Source: an uncultured Porphyromonadaceae bacterium
Lineage (GTDB): Bacteria > Bacteroidota > Bacteroidia > Bacteroidales > Muribaculaceae
NCBI GenBank assembly: GCA_902493335.1
Contig: CABUPJ010000010.1
Span: 9,963 to 73,962, forward strand
DNA: 64,000 nucleotides
Direction of reading: 5' to 3'
Under the pieces are notes generated by a model that was given only the letters and a program-made list of their open reading frames with translations, ran no database searches and was not told where the DNA came from. This document shows positions 1 to 8,836 of this stretch, piece after piece. The number at the start of each line of letters is the position of its first letter. Positions within the stretch are counted from its first letter, which is position 1. A program made the position numbers and the translations under genes.

Positions 1-1764
1 CATCGACCACTCGGTATAATTGCCCCCGACCGGGCCGTCTGTGGTGGCGGCGTCAATCGACGTCAGCGAGTCGTCAATAAGGTCGTAGCGCATAAACCGC
101 TCATTTTCATCTTTATTATATTCCTGCGAAGCGCCGATAAGCACCGAAGTGCCGAGTTTTGAGAATCCGAAGTCATAATTGGCGGTAATCTCCGACGCAC
201 GGTATGTGTCGGCGTAGTTATAACGGCGTATGTATGTGCGCACGACACCCTCCCTTATCAGTACGGGGCCGTCGAAGGTGAAACGGTAGAGGTCTCGGTC
301 GGTAAGGTGCTGTTCGACACGGCGGTCCCAATAATTATAGGTAAACGCCCCTTTTATCGTAAGTCCTCTGACCGGCATGACCGAGGCATATAGTTTTGTG
401 ACAATACGACGTGTCTTAGTGGGAAACTCGCTTTTATAGAACCACTGCCGCCGGTATGGATTGAAGTTGCTGACATTCTCCTCCTCGGGATTCTGTATGC
501 CGCCATATAGACCGGTCGCCGGGTCATATAGCGTCATGCCCGGGACCGTGTTGAAGGCCCCCGAGCCAAAAATGACGTCACCGCCGGCGGCAGCATTCTC
601 TGACGAAGGATTGTTTTTGTCGATATAGCCGAATATATTCGTACCGACATTCAGCCATGGCTTTACCGTGACATCGACATTAGAGCGCAGCTGATAGCGC
701 TCATAGTCTGTATAATATATCATGCCCGGATTGTTGACATAGCCGAAAGACAGATTGTAGCGCGCCTTTTTGCCGCCGCCCGTGACAGAGAGATTATGAT
801 TCTGGACGACCGAGGGGTTGCGGTAGATGTGATCCTGCCAGTCGGTGTTCGGATATATAGTAGGATTACGGCCGGCGTCGTTGCGCCACTCCTCGATCTT
901 TCCGCGGGAGAACCTCGGAGCCTGACCGTTGGCGACAAGACCGGCATTCTGTATCTCCATAAAGTCGGCATAGTCTGTGACAAGATTAAGACGGCGCGCG
1001 ACGGTCTCGAACGAGATGTTGCCGCTATATGTGAGCCTCGGCGAAGATATACCGCCCTGCTTCGTGGTGATGAGTATCACACCGTTGGCAGCCCTCGACC
1101 CATAGATAGCTGACGAAGCGGCGTCTTTAAGCACCGATATGCTTTCGATATCCTGAGGATTGATGTCACTGACGGCCACACCGGTGATGCCGTCGACAAC
1201 TACCAGCGGAGCCGAATTGTTGAGTGTGCCAAGACCTCGCACGACAATGCTCTGCGACTCATAGCCCGGTGTGTTGCCGCCCGAATTCGTCACTGTGAGT
1301 CCCGGCGCAAGACCGGCAAGAGCGTTTGTCGCATTGGTTATCGGGCGGTCGGCCAAAGCGGCCTTACTTACAGAGGCTACCGAGCCTGTGAGATCGACCT
1401 TGCGCTGAGTGGCATAGCCGACAACAACGACCTCGTCGAGCTGCGAGCTTTGTTCTTTCAGCGATATATCATAGCGGTCATTGCCCTCGGTGACAATTAA
1501 CGATGCCGGCACACAATTGATATATTCAAACATGATGCGGCTGCCCGCAGGGACGACCCCGAGGCTGTAATTGCCGTCAATATCGGTAATTGCCGACGAA
1601 TACACGTCGCCGGTCACTTTCACAGACACGCCGACGAGCGGTTCGCCGTCATGTCCGGTCACGCAGCCGTGAATGCCGCCCGGCTGCAAACCCGTTTCCG
1701 AGGCGGCAGCCGAGCAAACACACAGCAGCATAAAAACAATAGATAAACAACAAACAACTTTCAT
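1..1764 (-). CDS. SusC/RagA-family TonB-linked outer membrane receptor (partial, 5' part)
   Basis: No stop is reached before the left edge, so only the first 588 residues are visible. They give a signal peptide (MKVVCCLSIVFMLLCVCSAAA), a carboxypeptidase-D regulatory-like beta domain (residues about 30-110, with DIDGNYSL), then a TonB plug domain starting near DEVVVVGYATQRKVDLTGSV. LVVVDGITG and SVLKDAASSAIYGSRAANGVILITTK are hallmarks of SusC. The family imports glycans or peptides across the outer membrane together with a SusD lipoprotein, which should lie further left. The start codon at 1762-1764 sits about 20 nt below a good promoter. The substrate cannot be inferred. Confidence 0.95.
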   Translation of the reverse strand, partial: MKVVCCLSIVFMLLCVCSAAASETGLQPGGIHGCVTGHDGEPLVGVSVKVTGDVYSSAITDIDGNYSLGVVPAGSRIMFEYINCVPASLIVTEGNDRYDISLKEQSSQLDEVVVVGYATQRKVDLTGSVASVSKAALADRPITNATNALAGLAPGLTVTNSGGNTPGYESQSIVVRGLGTLNNSAPLVVVDGITGVAVSDINPQDIESISVLKDAASSAIYGSRAANGVILITTKQGGISSPRLTYSGNISFETVARRLNLVTDYADFMEIQNAGLVANGQAPRFSRGKIEEWRNDAGRNPTIYPNTDWQDHIYRNPSVVQNHNLSVTGGGKKARYNLSFGYVNNPGMIYYTDYERYQLRSNVDVTVKPWLNVGTNIFGYIDKNNPSSENAAAGGDVIFGSGAFNTVPGMTLYDPATGLYGGIQNPEEENVSNFNPYRRQWFYKSEFPTKTRRIVTKLYASVMPVRGLTIKGAFTYNYWDRRVEQHLTDRDLYRFTFDGPVLIREGVVRTYIRRYNYADTYRASEITANYDFGFSKLGTSVLIGASQEYNKDENERFMRYDLIDDSLTSIDAATTDGPVGGNYTEWSM

Positions 1765-1785
1765 AGGATATCATTGCATTATGGC

Positions 1786-1817
1786 GCAAATGTATAACGC
1801 CGCATGCGGCCTCGCAA
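1786..1817 (-). promoter_or_regulatory. Promoter of the susC-like gene
   Basis: On the minus strand a TTG (1815-1817) is followed by a 20-nt spacer and TACATTTGC (1786-1794). This matches the Bacteroidetes -33/-7 consensus (TTG, 19-21 nt, TAnnTTTG) and predicts a leader of only about 15 nt. Confidence 0.7.
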
Positions 1818-1856
1818 GCCTATGTCAACAGACAGCCTGAATCTGACAACAGACGG

Positions 1857-2726
1857 TCAGTCGGTCTGTACGACGAGAAAGTTGGTTGTGCGCCAGAAAG
1901 ACGCCTGATCGGTAATATGCAGCATCTTGCCTCCGTCGCGGTCAACAATCTCATATGACGACGAGGGATGACTGGTAAGGATCTGCGGTTTGCCCGGGCC
2001 GAGGGCCACACTGTCGAGTGTCCGCTTGTCGGCTGTGCTGAAAAAATCTTTGTCGAAATCGCTTTTAAGAATCTTGGTCTTGCGCAGAAACGATGTCTCG
2101 ATGACATTATGTCTCTTGAGCTCTGATTTAGGGGCGACAGCATAAAAACAGGCGTTCAGCTCTGTCTCGAGATTGCTCGACACGGTCTGTGCCTCGTCAA
2201 GCTCGCTGCTGACAGAAATGACCGTCGTGCTAAGCGAGTCGACGGCATCGCAAAGACTGCCGATGCGCTCGTTGGCTTCGACAAGCATGGCCCGCAGACG
2301 GTTGATCTCCGACGACTGGGATTCGAGGCTGTGACGAAGCTCGTCGACGACCTCGCGCAATTCGGTTGTATAAAAGCCCGAGTTCTGAAGTTTCTCTTCA
2401 AGCACGGCAAGCTGTTGTCTGCGCAGATCGAGTGTAAGCCTGACGGCTCTGATGTCGGCGACCAGGCGCGCGTTAGCCGACATATCTTCACCGGGATTGT
2501 TACCGGCTTCAGAGACAAGATGCTCAAGCCGTTTTATCTGATTGACAGAACGCGAGATGTCCTTGACTATTCTGAGCAGGCTGTCGCGCTCTTCAAGAGC
2601 GGTGACAAGCTCCTGCCGCGATGCGTCGACAAGAGTCATGCTGTTGCCGCCGTCGTTTTTCTCACGACACGAAGACAAGGCCAAAGCCATCAAAAGAAGA
2701 CTGACAACAAAAAATCTCATATTCAC
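1857..2726 (-). CDS. Coiled-coil lipoprotein, Cbp1-like family
   Basis: A 289-residue lipoprotein. The signal sequence ends in a lipobox (LALSSC, Cys20), followed by about 150 residues of heptad-rich coiled coil (from the region of RDSLLRIVKDISRSVNQIKRLE through LDEAQTVSSNLETELN). A compact C-terminal domain contains YAVAPKSELK and ends SFWRTTNFLVVQTD. The overall plan (lipobox, coiled coil, 'YxVxxxKEL' strand, 'FW...YLVV' end) resembles what I recall of the Bacteroides fragilis collagen-binding adhesin Cbp1 family. That assignment is from memory and was not aligned, so a neutral call of surface lipoprotein is safest. It is transcribed toward susC, with a gap of 92 nt and a separate susC promoter between them. 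Its own promoter may be TACTTTTG on the minus strand at 2741-2748. Confidence 0.8.
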   Translation of the reverse strand: MNMRFFVVSLLLMALALSSCREKNDGGNSMTLVDASRQELVTALEERDSLLRIVKDISRSVNQIKRLEHLVSEAGNNPGEDMSANARLVADIRAVRLTLDLRRQQLAVLEEKLQNSGFYTTELREVVDELRHSLESQSSEINRLRAMLVEANERIGSLCDAVDSLSTTVISVSSELDEAQTVSSNLETELNACFYAVAPKSELKRHNVIETSFLRKTKILKSDFDKDFFSTADKRTLDSVALGPGKPQILTSHPSSSYEIVDRDGGKMLHITDQASFWRTTNFLVVQTD

Positions 2727-2813
2727 AATCTTTTGCAGAACAAAAGTAATCTATTTTTCACAAAAAAACGCATGGTCTGTCAATAAACGGCGCCAATATG
2801 TCAACGAACACAA

Positions 2814-2845
2814 TTGCCCGATTAATGCTTAAGACGTAAATTTGC
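2814..2845 (+). promoter_or_regulatory. Promoter abutting the LytS-type kinase start codon
   Basis: TTG at 2814-2816, a 20-nt spacer and TAAATTTGC at 2837-2845 match the Bacteroidetes promoter consensus. The -7 box ends three bases before the ATG at 2849, so transcription would begin at or next to the start codon. Confidence 0.6.
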
Positions 2846-2848
2846 AGC

Positions 2849-3883
2849 ATGAAATCGGTAGAAAACAAAATATCGCTGATCATCGACCTTTTCTTCTGTA
2901 TCGTGCTGATGCCGATTCTGCTGCTCTTCGGGCCGGCAGGACAATGGCTCACCCGCTATACGGTCTTTTTTCTGCTTGCCTCGGCATTTCTATACGGCAG
3001 CTATTTCACGCTCAAACACTTCAAAGTGCCGCAACTCTTCATCGCAAAGAGATACAAAGAACTGATATTGATTTTCAGCATCCTCGCGGCCTGCAACTTC
3101 GTGCTGACGCTCTATCCGCTGCCGAGCCTCGACTTCGTCACCCCGAATCTGAGCAAATACCATACACGCATACGCGACTGGGGTGTCGAACTGAGCATGT
3201 GGCTTATGTTCTCGCTCGTAATGGCCTACTCTCTGACAACATCGCTCGTCACCGAGCTATATAACCAGCAGCTGCAGAAACGGCGCATCGAAGCCCAGCG
3301 CAACCGCGCCGAACTGGCGGTGTTCAAGGCCCAGATAAGTCCGCATTTTCTTTTCAACACACTCAACTCGCTCTACAGTCTTGTCATAGGCACGTCTGAG
3401 AAAGCCGAAGACGCGTTCATTAAATTTACCGACATACTCAAATATACATATGTCACCATCGACAACGAGACCGTGGCCATAAAAGACGAAATCAACTATA
3501 TAGGCAGTTATATCGACCTGCAGGAGATACGCCTGAACAGTCACACAGAGGTTATATGGCGGCACAGCGTCGACAACGAGAACACGCAGATACCTCCGAT
3601 GCTGATGCTGACATTTGTCGAAAACGCGTTCAAATACGGCGCGTCGCCGAGCCATGACTGCCGCATCAATATCTCCCTGAGTCTTAAAGACGGACATCTT
3701 GAATTCAGCACCCGCAACAGCATAATGAAACACGCGGCCCGGTTCCGAGACGAACTGCCCACAGGCATAGAAAACTGCCGGGCCCGTCTGCGCGGCCTAT
3801 ATCCGGGACGCCACAGTCTCGAGACCGTCGAAGACGGCAATACCTTTTACGTCAACCTTAAAATCGATTTATGGAAAAACTGA
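2849..3883 (+). CDS. LytS/YehU-type sensor histidine kinase
   Basis: 344 residues. Four hydrophobic segments in the first 130 residues make a membrane sensor. They are followed by a His_kinase (PF06580-type) domain with AVFKAQISPHFLFNTLNSL (phospho-acceptor His166) and an ATPase domain with PPMLMLTFVENAFKYGA as the N box and a short LPTGIENCRARLRGLY stretch as the G-box equivalent. Kinases of this class phosphorylate a LytTR response regulator, and one is encoded directly downstream with a 13-nt overlap, so the two are co-translated partners. No extracellular sensing domain is present; the signal is unknown. Confidence 0.92.
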   Translation: MKSVENKISLIIDLFFCIVLMPILLLFGPAGQWLTRYTVFFLLASAFLYGSYFTLKHFKVPQLFIAKRYKELILIFSILAACNFVLTLYPLPSLDFVTPNLSKYHTRIRDWGVELSMWLMFSLVMAYSLTTSLVTELYNQQLQKRRIEAQRNRAELAVFKAQISPHFLFNTLNSLYSLVIGTSEKAEDAFIKFTDILKYTYVTIDNETVAIKDEINYIGSYIDLQEIRLNSHTEVIWRHSVDNENTQIPPMLMLTFVENAFKYGASPSHDCRINISLSLKDGHLEFSTRNSIMKHAARFRDELPTGIENCRARLRGLYPGRHSLETVEDGNTFYVNLKIDLWKN

Positions 3884-4569
3884 TCAGATGCGCCGCCATC
3901 GACGACGAGCCTCTCGCTCTCGACGTCATCGCGAAATTCTGTGAACGTCACGGCGGCATTGAACTTAAAAGCTACTCAGACCCGTCGGAAGGCATCGCCG
4001 CCATCGAGTCGTACCGACCTGACATCGTTTTTCTCGATATCGAGATGGAAAATATCAGCGGGCTCGACATCGCCTCGCGGCTACCCGGGGGAGTGTGCGT
4101 CATATTCACAACGGCCTATCTGCAGTATGCCATCGAAGGTTTCAACCTCGACGCTGTCGACTATCTGCACAAACCGTTTGCCTACAGCCGTTTTGTCACC
4201 GCCATAGGCAAAGCCATGCGCCGGCTGGGCGAATCGGTTCCAAACGCGTCATCGCGGCGCAGCATCGTCGTCAAACAGGATTACAACAACGTGACGATAC
4301 CGCTCGACGACATACTCTATGTCGAAGCTATCGAACGATATTCGAGGATATACCGTCTCTCGGGCGAGTGTACCGTGTCACGCGTGCTGCTGAAAGATTT
4401 CCTTGCCATGCTGCCCGAAGATCAGTTTATACGCATCCACCGGTCGTTTATCGTGTCGGTGTCAAAGATACGAAGCTATACACGCCAGGATGTCAAGCTC
4501 GCCGGAGGCGCCGTCGTTCCTGTCGGACGGCAGTATGCCGCAGCTGTCATCGACCGTCTTTCAAAATGA
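3871..4569 (+). CDS. LytTR-family response regulator
   Basis: 232 residues. The receiver domain (1-120) has the acidic pair DDE at 11-13, the phospho-acceptor Asp56 in IVFLDIEMENISGLD, and the conserved Lys in YLHKPF. The LytTR DNA-binding domain spans about 135-232 (IVVKQDYNNVTIPLDDILYVEAIERY ... FIRIHRSFIVSVSKI). It overlaps the upstream sensor kinase by 13 nt, so it is its cognate regulator. In Bacteroidales such pairs usually act on envelope or metabolic genes; the target here cannot be read from sequence. Confidence 0.93.
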   Translation: MEKLIRCAAIDDEPLALDVIAKFCERHGGIELKSYSDPSEGIAAIESYRPDIVFLDIEMENISGLDIASRLPGGVCVIFTTAYLQYAIEGFNLDAVDYLHKPFAYSRFVTAIGKAMRRLGESVPNASSRRSIVVKQDYNNVTIPLDDILYVEAIERYSRIYRLSGECTVSRVLLKDFLAMLPEDQFIRIHRSFIVSVSKIRSYTRQDVKLAGGAVVPVGRQYAAAVIDRLSK

Positions 4570-4607
4570 GAAGAGGAGCGGCGCACTGTCGCGACACTCC
4601 TCTTCTC
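4568..4607. terminator. Bidirectional hairpin between convergent genes
   Basis: An 11-bp perfect stem, GAGAAGAGGAG (4568-4578) with CTCCTCTTCTC (4597-4607), encloses an inner 10-bp palindrome TGTCGCGACA (4587-4596). It begins inside the stop codon of the response regulator and lies 21 nt from the stop of the convergent DJ-1 gene. There is no strong T tract. Confidence 0.6.
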
Positions 4608-4628
4608 TATCATTCTATCTTTTCTATC

Positions 4629-5210
4629 TTAGAAGTAAAAATTCATGCTTTTGGGATAGTAAAGCATGCCTCCGCCGACCTGCTGGGCCGCGGCATCGCC
4701 GAGCGAATTGGCAACGATGGCGAGGGCGAATCTCATGGCCGAGGCAGGCCCGTTGGCGGTGATGATGCGGTCAAGAGCCATTACGGGAACATCGCGGACG
4801 ACTGCCTCACCTTCTTTAAGGCCGGATTCCATGCCGGGATAGCAGGTCGCTTCCTTGCCTTTAAGCAGACCGAGAGGAGCGAGAACGACAGCGGGTGAGG
4901 CGCAAATAGAGGCAATCTTGCCATTGGCGGCTGCATGGGTCTTCAACAGTGTGCCAAGAGCCTCAGACTGATGTAGGTTGACGGCACCGGGCATACCGCC
5001 TGGTATGATAAGCCATTCAGCGCCCTCGAAATCGGCCTCGGCAAAAGTGAGGTCGGCTTTGATTGTCACGCCATGAGCACCGGTGACGTCATGTCTGTCG
5101 GTTATAGATACAGTCTTGACATCAAGGCCTGCACGGCGCATAACGTCAATGGGGGTGATGACTTCGATTTCTTCAAATCCGTCGGCTAAAAAAATAAAAG
5201 AGCGTTGCAT
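4629..5210 (-). CDS. DJ-1/PfpI family protein
   Basis: 193 residues with the DJ-1 fold: Glu15 in FLADGFEEIE, WLIIPGGMPGA, and the nucleophile elbow ICASPAVVLAPLG with Cys103. Length and motifs match the ThiJ/YajL/DJ-1 subgroup (about 180-195 residues), whose members act as glyoxalases, deglycases or chaperones under carbonyl and oxidative stress. The exact activity is not decidable from sequence. It is a single gene, convergent with the regulator on its right-hand strand neighbour and divergent from apbE. Confidence 0.92.
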   Translation of the reverse strand: MQRSFIFLADGFEEIEVITPIDVMRRAGLDVKTVSITDRHDVTGAHGVTIKADLTFAEADFEGAEWLIIPGGMPGAVNLHQSEALGTLLKTHAAANGKIASICASPAVVLAPLGLLKGKEATCYPGMESGLKEGEAVVRDVPVMALDRIITANGPASAMRFALAIVANSLGDAAAQQVGGGMLYYPKSMNFYF

Positions 5211-5324
5211 GATGTCTTGTGGTTAAAGGTTAATAGTTACTGTTTACACTCTTAAACAACGCCGGGCCTGAAAAGTTCCCGACTTTTATATATTCTTCGT
5301 ATATTTGAAAAAAATTTCACGCCA

Positions 5325-6344
5325 ATGAGACGAAAATTATTATTACTGCCGCTAATTTATATTTTTATTTTGATTTTTGCAAGCTGTGAGCAAAAATATA
5401 CGACAATAAGCGGCATTATCTGGAATACGAGCTACCATATTGTATACGGCGGCAGTCAAAACCTCGAGGATTCGATACAACACGAACTAAACCGTGTCAA
5501 CGCCGGGCTGTCGATGTTCGAGCCGTCGTCGACAGTGTCGCTTGTCAACGCCGGCGTGAGCGACAGCGTAGGGGCAGATTTCATCTATGTCTTCAACGAG
5601 TCGCGACGCATAGCCAAAGCAAGCGGAGGCCGCTTTGACCCGACGGTAGGGCCGCTCATCGACCTATGGGGTTTCGGGCGACGCAAGACCGACAGCGCCA
5701 CGATACCCGACAGTGCTGCCATTGCCGAAGCCCTCAAGGCTGTGGGCATCGACAGCTGCCGCATCGACGGCTGCCGTGTAATAAAAAAATCTCCGTCAAC
5801 GTCATTTGATTTCTCGGCCATAGCAAAAGGCTATGGCGTCGACCTCGTGGCCGAAATGCTCGAACGCAACGGCGTCAGCGACTATATGGTCGAAATCGGC
5901 GGCGAGGTGCGTGCTTCGGGGCATCCGGCGACGGCCGGGACGTGGCGCATACAGATTGATGCGCCTGTCGAGTCGGCCGACAGCGTCATACACGAGCGCC
6001 TCGATATCATCAGTCTCTCCGGAGGTGCCGTCGCCACGTCGGGCAACTACCGCAACTACCGCGACACATCGGCCGGACGCATCGGCCACACCATCGACCC
6101 GCTGACGGGTCGGCCGGCACGCCGCCCTACTCTCAGCGCCACCGTGACGGCCCCACGCTGTCTGACTGCCGACGCTCTGGCCACGGCCTGTATGGCGATG
6201 GAGCCTGAGGCGGCCCTCGCGATGATCGAGCGTCTCGACAGCTGCGAGGCCCTCCTGGTCGTCGCACGCGGCGACACGACGACAACGCTCACATCTTCGC
6301 GCTTTGGCGGAATGCACAATGCAAAATGCACAATGCACAATTAA
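5325..6344 (+). CDS. apbE: FAD:protein FMN transferase (ApbE)
   Basis: 339 residues; a lipoprotein signal (IFILIFASC, lipid-accepting Cys21) places it on the periplasmic side. ApbE motifs seen are GGRFDPTVGPLIDLWGFGR, SFDFSAIAKGYGVD and YMVEIGGEVRASG. The family transfers FMN to Thr or Ser in proteins such as Na+-NQR, RnfG and related flavoproteins. A -7 box TATATTTG lies at 5300-5307. The last dozen residues (GGMHNAKCTMHN) come from a dispersed AATGCACA-type repeat that also supplies the stop codon, so the natural C-terminus has been extended or replaced by repeat sequence. Confidence 0.95.
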   Translation: MRRKLLLLPLIYIFILIFASCEQKYTTISGIIWNTSYHIVYGGSQNLEDSIQHELNRVNAGLSMFEPSSTVSLVNAGVSDSVGADFIYVFNESRRIAKASGGRFDPTVGPLIDLWGFGRRKTDSATIPDSAAIAEALKAVGIDSCRIDGCRVIKKSPSTSFDFSAIAKGYGVDLVAEMLERNGVSDYMVEIGGEVRASGHPATAGTWRIQIDAPVESADSVIHERLDIISLSGGAVATSGNYRNYRDTSAGRIGHTIDPLTGRPARRPTLSATVTAPRCLTADALATACMAMEPEAALAMIERLDSCEALLVVARGDTTTTLTSSRFGGMHNAKCTMHN

Positions 6345-6385
6345 TAGCCTGAAGATTGTGAATTATAAATTGTGCATTGTGCATT
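6311..6385. repeat. AATGCACA-type repeat with 18-bp perfect inverted arms
   Basis: AATGCACAATGCACAATT (6325-6342) and its exact reverse complement (6368-6385) are separated by 25 nt. A further degenerate unit lies at 6311-6324. The element fills the space between the convergent apbE and tolC genes, provides the last codons and stop of apbE, and could act as a bidirectional terminator. An 18-nt stretch, 6317-6334, recurs exactly at 39277-39294. Confidence 0.8.
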
Positions 6386-6388
6386 GAT

Positions 6389-7690
6389 TCAGTGGCTGTT
6401 ATAGAAGTCGAGAATGCGGGTGCGGAGCATGTATTCGTATTTGGCGCGGACACGGTCGCTGACGGCACGGAGGTAGTTGTTCTTGGCTGTCTCGTAGTCG
6501 GTCGGAGTGGCGCGACCGAGATTATATTTCTCGCGGGTGGCAGCAAAGGTTTTTTCGGTGGCGTCTTCGGCGACTGTACTTGACTCGAGCCGCTTGGCTG
6601 CGCCGAGGGCCGAATAATAGGCCTGCTGGACAGCCTTGTAAAGATTGTCGCAGGCTGTCTCATACTGCAGCTCGGCCGAAAGACGGCTGACCCGGGCGCG
6701 ACGGACATTGTTACGCGTCGAGAAGGCGTCGAAGACAGGTATCGACAGGTTGAAGCCGAAGTAGGTGCTGAAGTTATTCTTCATCTGGTGACCGAACTTG
6801 TCGTTATTGAAGCCGCTGACCGTATAATATGAGCTGCCGATGCCGGCGGTAAACGACAGCCTGGGCATATAGCCCGATTTGGCGACACGGATGTTTTTGT
6901 CAGCGGCGGCGATGCGCAGACGTCCGGCATTTACCGAGCTGTTGTTGAGTTTGGCGTTGGCAAAGACTTCGTCGGCCGAGCGCATCAGCACGTTGTCGTC
7001 GTCAAGCGAGGCGACCTCGAAGCCTTCGATGTCGTCGAGGCGCAGCAGCTGCGCGAGGTCGACGAGGGCAAGAGTGTAGTCATTCTTGGCTGTTGTGGCC
7101 GACAGCTCGTCCTGAGCGAGCTGCGAACGGGCGTTGAGCATATCGATTTCAGGCACTTTGCCGGCCTCGAGCAGAGCCTGCTGACGTTTAAGCTCATAGT
7201 CTGACAGCTCTATCTGCTCGAGAGCGACCTTGTAGACCTCGTTGCAGTAGAGCACCTGGAGATACTGGGCGATGACGTTGAGCGTGACGTCTTCCTTCGC
7301 AGCCTCGAATTCCTCGACGACAGCAAGAAGCGAAGCCTTGGCGTAGTCGAGCCGGCGTACGTTGCCGAGCCCCTGGAAGAGAGGCACACTCAGATTGGCA
7401 CCCCACTGGAAATTACTCGTGTTGCGGTCGGCATAGGTGTTTTCAGAGGTGAGGCCGCGGCCAAGATTGAATGACTGCGACGCCGACAGCCCCACTTCGG
7501 GCAGAAAGGCGTCTTTTGCGGCCGTGACATCGAGTTCGGCATTCCGGACCTCGAGAGCGCGGCTGCGCACGGTAAGGTTATTTGTCAGAGCATAGTCGAT
7601 ACACTTTTCGAGAGTCCAGGTCCCGGCATTGGCGGCGACGCCGCAGACAAGGGCAAGCGCGGCGAGAACGGTTTTACGCAACTGTTTCAT
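6389..7690 (-). CDS. TolC-family outer membrane efflux channel
   Basis: 433 residues with a signal peptide (MKQLRKTVLAALALVCGVAANA) and two outer-membrane-efflux repeats: long helical stretches such as FEAAKEDVTLNVIAQYLQVLY and NLYKAVQQAYYSALGAAKRLESS, with the typical SLSFTAGIG/GFNLSIPVFD strands. It is the last gene of the five-gene export operon, 19 nt after the adaptor. It supplies the outer-membrane duct for the inner-membrane ABC pump. Confidence 0.95.
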   Translation of the reverse strand: MKQLRKTVLAALALVCGVAANAGTWTLEKCIDYALTNNLTVRSRALEVRNAELDVTAAKDAFLPEVGLSASQSFNLGRGLTSENTYADRNTSNFQWGANLSVPLFQGLGNVRRLDYAKASLLAVVEEFEAAKEDVTLNVIAQYLQVLYCNEVYKVALEQIELSDYELKRQQALLEAGKVPEIDMLNARSQLAQDELSATTAKNDYTLALVDLAQLLRLDDIEGFEVASLDDDNVLMRSADEVFANAKLNNSSVNAGRLRIAAADKNIRVAKSGYMPRLSFTAGIGSSYYTVSGFNNDKFGHQMKNNFSTYFGFNLSIPVFDAFSTRNNVRRARVSRLSAELQYETACDNLYKAVQQAYYSALGAAKRLESSTVAEDATEKTFAATREKYNLGRATPTDYETAKNNYLRAVSDRVRAKYEYMLRTRILDFYNSH

Positions 7691-7709
7691 ATCTTCTTAT
7701 GTCTGAGGG

Positions 7710-8804
7710 TTATTTTTTCTCGGCGCCGCGAAGCACGACAGTGGTGTCGACACCGTTTTTAACCTCTATGTCGAGACCGTTGCCTATGCCGGTCTCGATC
7801 TTGCGACGGTCAAACTTCTGTCCGTCGACCGAATCGGTGAGGATGTAGACATAGCTGTCGCTTCCCTCAAACTCGATGACACTCTCGGGCACGGCAACGA
7901 CGTCTTTGGCACGGTTGAGAATGACCGAACCGTTGGCGCTGTAGCCCGAGCGCATGGTGATGCTGTCGGGCAGCACAAGGGCGGCCTTGAGCTCGAATGT
8001 GCTGGCGCCGTTGTCTTCGCTGGCCTTCGGCGAGATATATTCAATCGTAGCCTCGGTGCTGACACCGTCAATCGCACCGACAGTGACGGTCAGCGGCATG
8101 CCGATGGCGAGCATGCCGACCTCGGTCTCGTCGACTTTGCCGACAAAGAGCAGGTCGCGCATGTCTGCGACAGTAGCGATTGTCGTGCCGTCGTTGAAGG
8201 TATTGGCCTGGATTACAGACGAGCCCTCTTTGACAGGAACGGCAAGCACGATGCCGTCGATTGTCGAACGCACAAGGGTGTTGCTCTGCTGGGCGTTGGT
8301 GACCGAGACACCGTCGCGGACGATAGAGAGGGCGTCGAGGGCCGAGTTGAGTTCGATGCGGGCGTTCTCGACGGCATTGCTGCCTTCTTCATATTCCTCG
8401 CGGCTGATGAATTTCTTTTCATACAGCTCTGACGTGCGTTTATATTTGCTCTCCTGAAGCTCGAGATTGCGACGGGCGACCTCGACACGGTTTTCGGCGG
8501 CCGAAAGCTGGCTTTCCTCGGGGATGACCTTGATTCGGGCGATGACGTCGCCGACTTTGACACGGTCGCCCGGCTCGACATTGATTTCGGCGATGATGCC
8601 CGAAATCTGGGGTTTGATGTCGATTTCGTCACGCGGCTCGATTTTACCGGTGAGAAGTGTCGTACGTTCGATAGTGCCGATGTGGGGACGGACGGTCTCA
8701 TAAACAGTCGGCTTGTCCTGTGAGTTTTTGTAGAGGTAGACAAATGTTCCGACGAAAATCAGCGCTACGATGGTCCAGAGCGCTATGCGAAAAAACTTTT
8801 TCAT
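7710..8804 (-). CDS. HlyD/MacA-type periplasmic adaptor
   Basis: 364 residues: one N-terminal membrane anchor (residues about 7-25), a lipoyl/barrel-sandwich segment (LTGKIEPRDEIDIKPQISGIIAEINVEPGDRVKVGD), a coiled-coil hairpin (NRVEVARRNLELQESKYKRTSELYEKKFIS), then beta-barrel and membrane-proximal domains. It belongs to the RND/MacA adaptor group, bridging the ABC permeases encoded just upstream and the TolC channel just downstream. Confidence 0.95.
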   Translation of the reverse strand: MKKFFRIALWTIVALIFVGTFVYLYKNSQDKPTVYETVRPHIGTIERTTLLTGKIEPRDEIDIKPQISGIIAEINVEPGDRVKVGDVIARIKVIPEESQLSAAENRVEVARRNLELQESKYKRTSELYEKKFISREEYEEGSNAVENARIELNSALDALSIVRDGVSVTNAQQSNTLVRSTIDGIVLAVPVKEGSSVIQANTFNDGTTIATVADMRDLLFVGKVDETEVGMLAIGMPLTVTVGAIDGVSTEATIEYISPKASEDNGASTFELKAALVLPDSITMRSGYSANGSVILNRAKDVVAVPESVIEFEGSDSYVYILTDSVDGQKFDRRKIETGIGNGLDIEVKNGVDTTVVLRGAEKK

Positions 8805-8836
8805 TTTATATAGATTGTTTATTATTTACCTGTTGT

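Noticed and set aside
1801..1856. Terminator between the lipoprotein gene and susC
   Set aside because: Only short interrupted complementarity (AGAC...GTCT) and no T tract on the minus strand.
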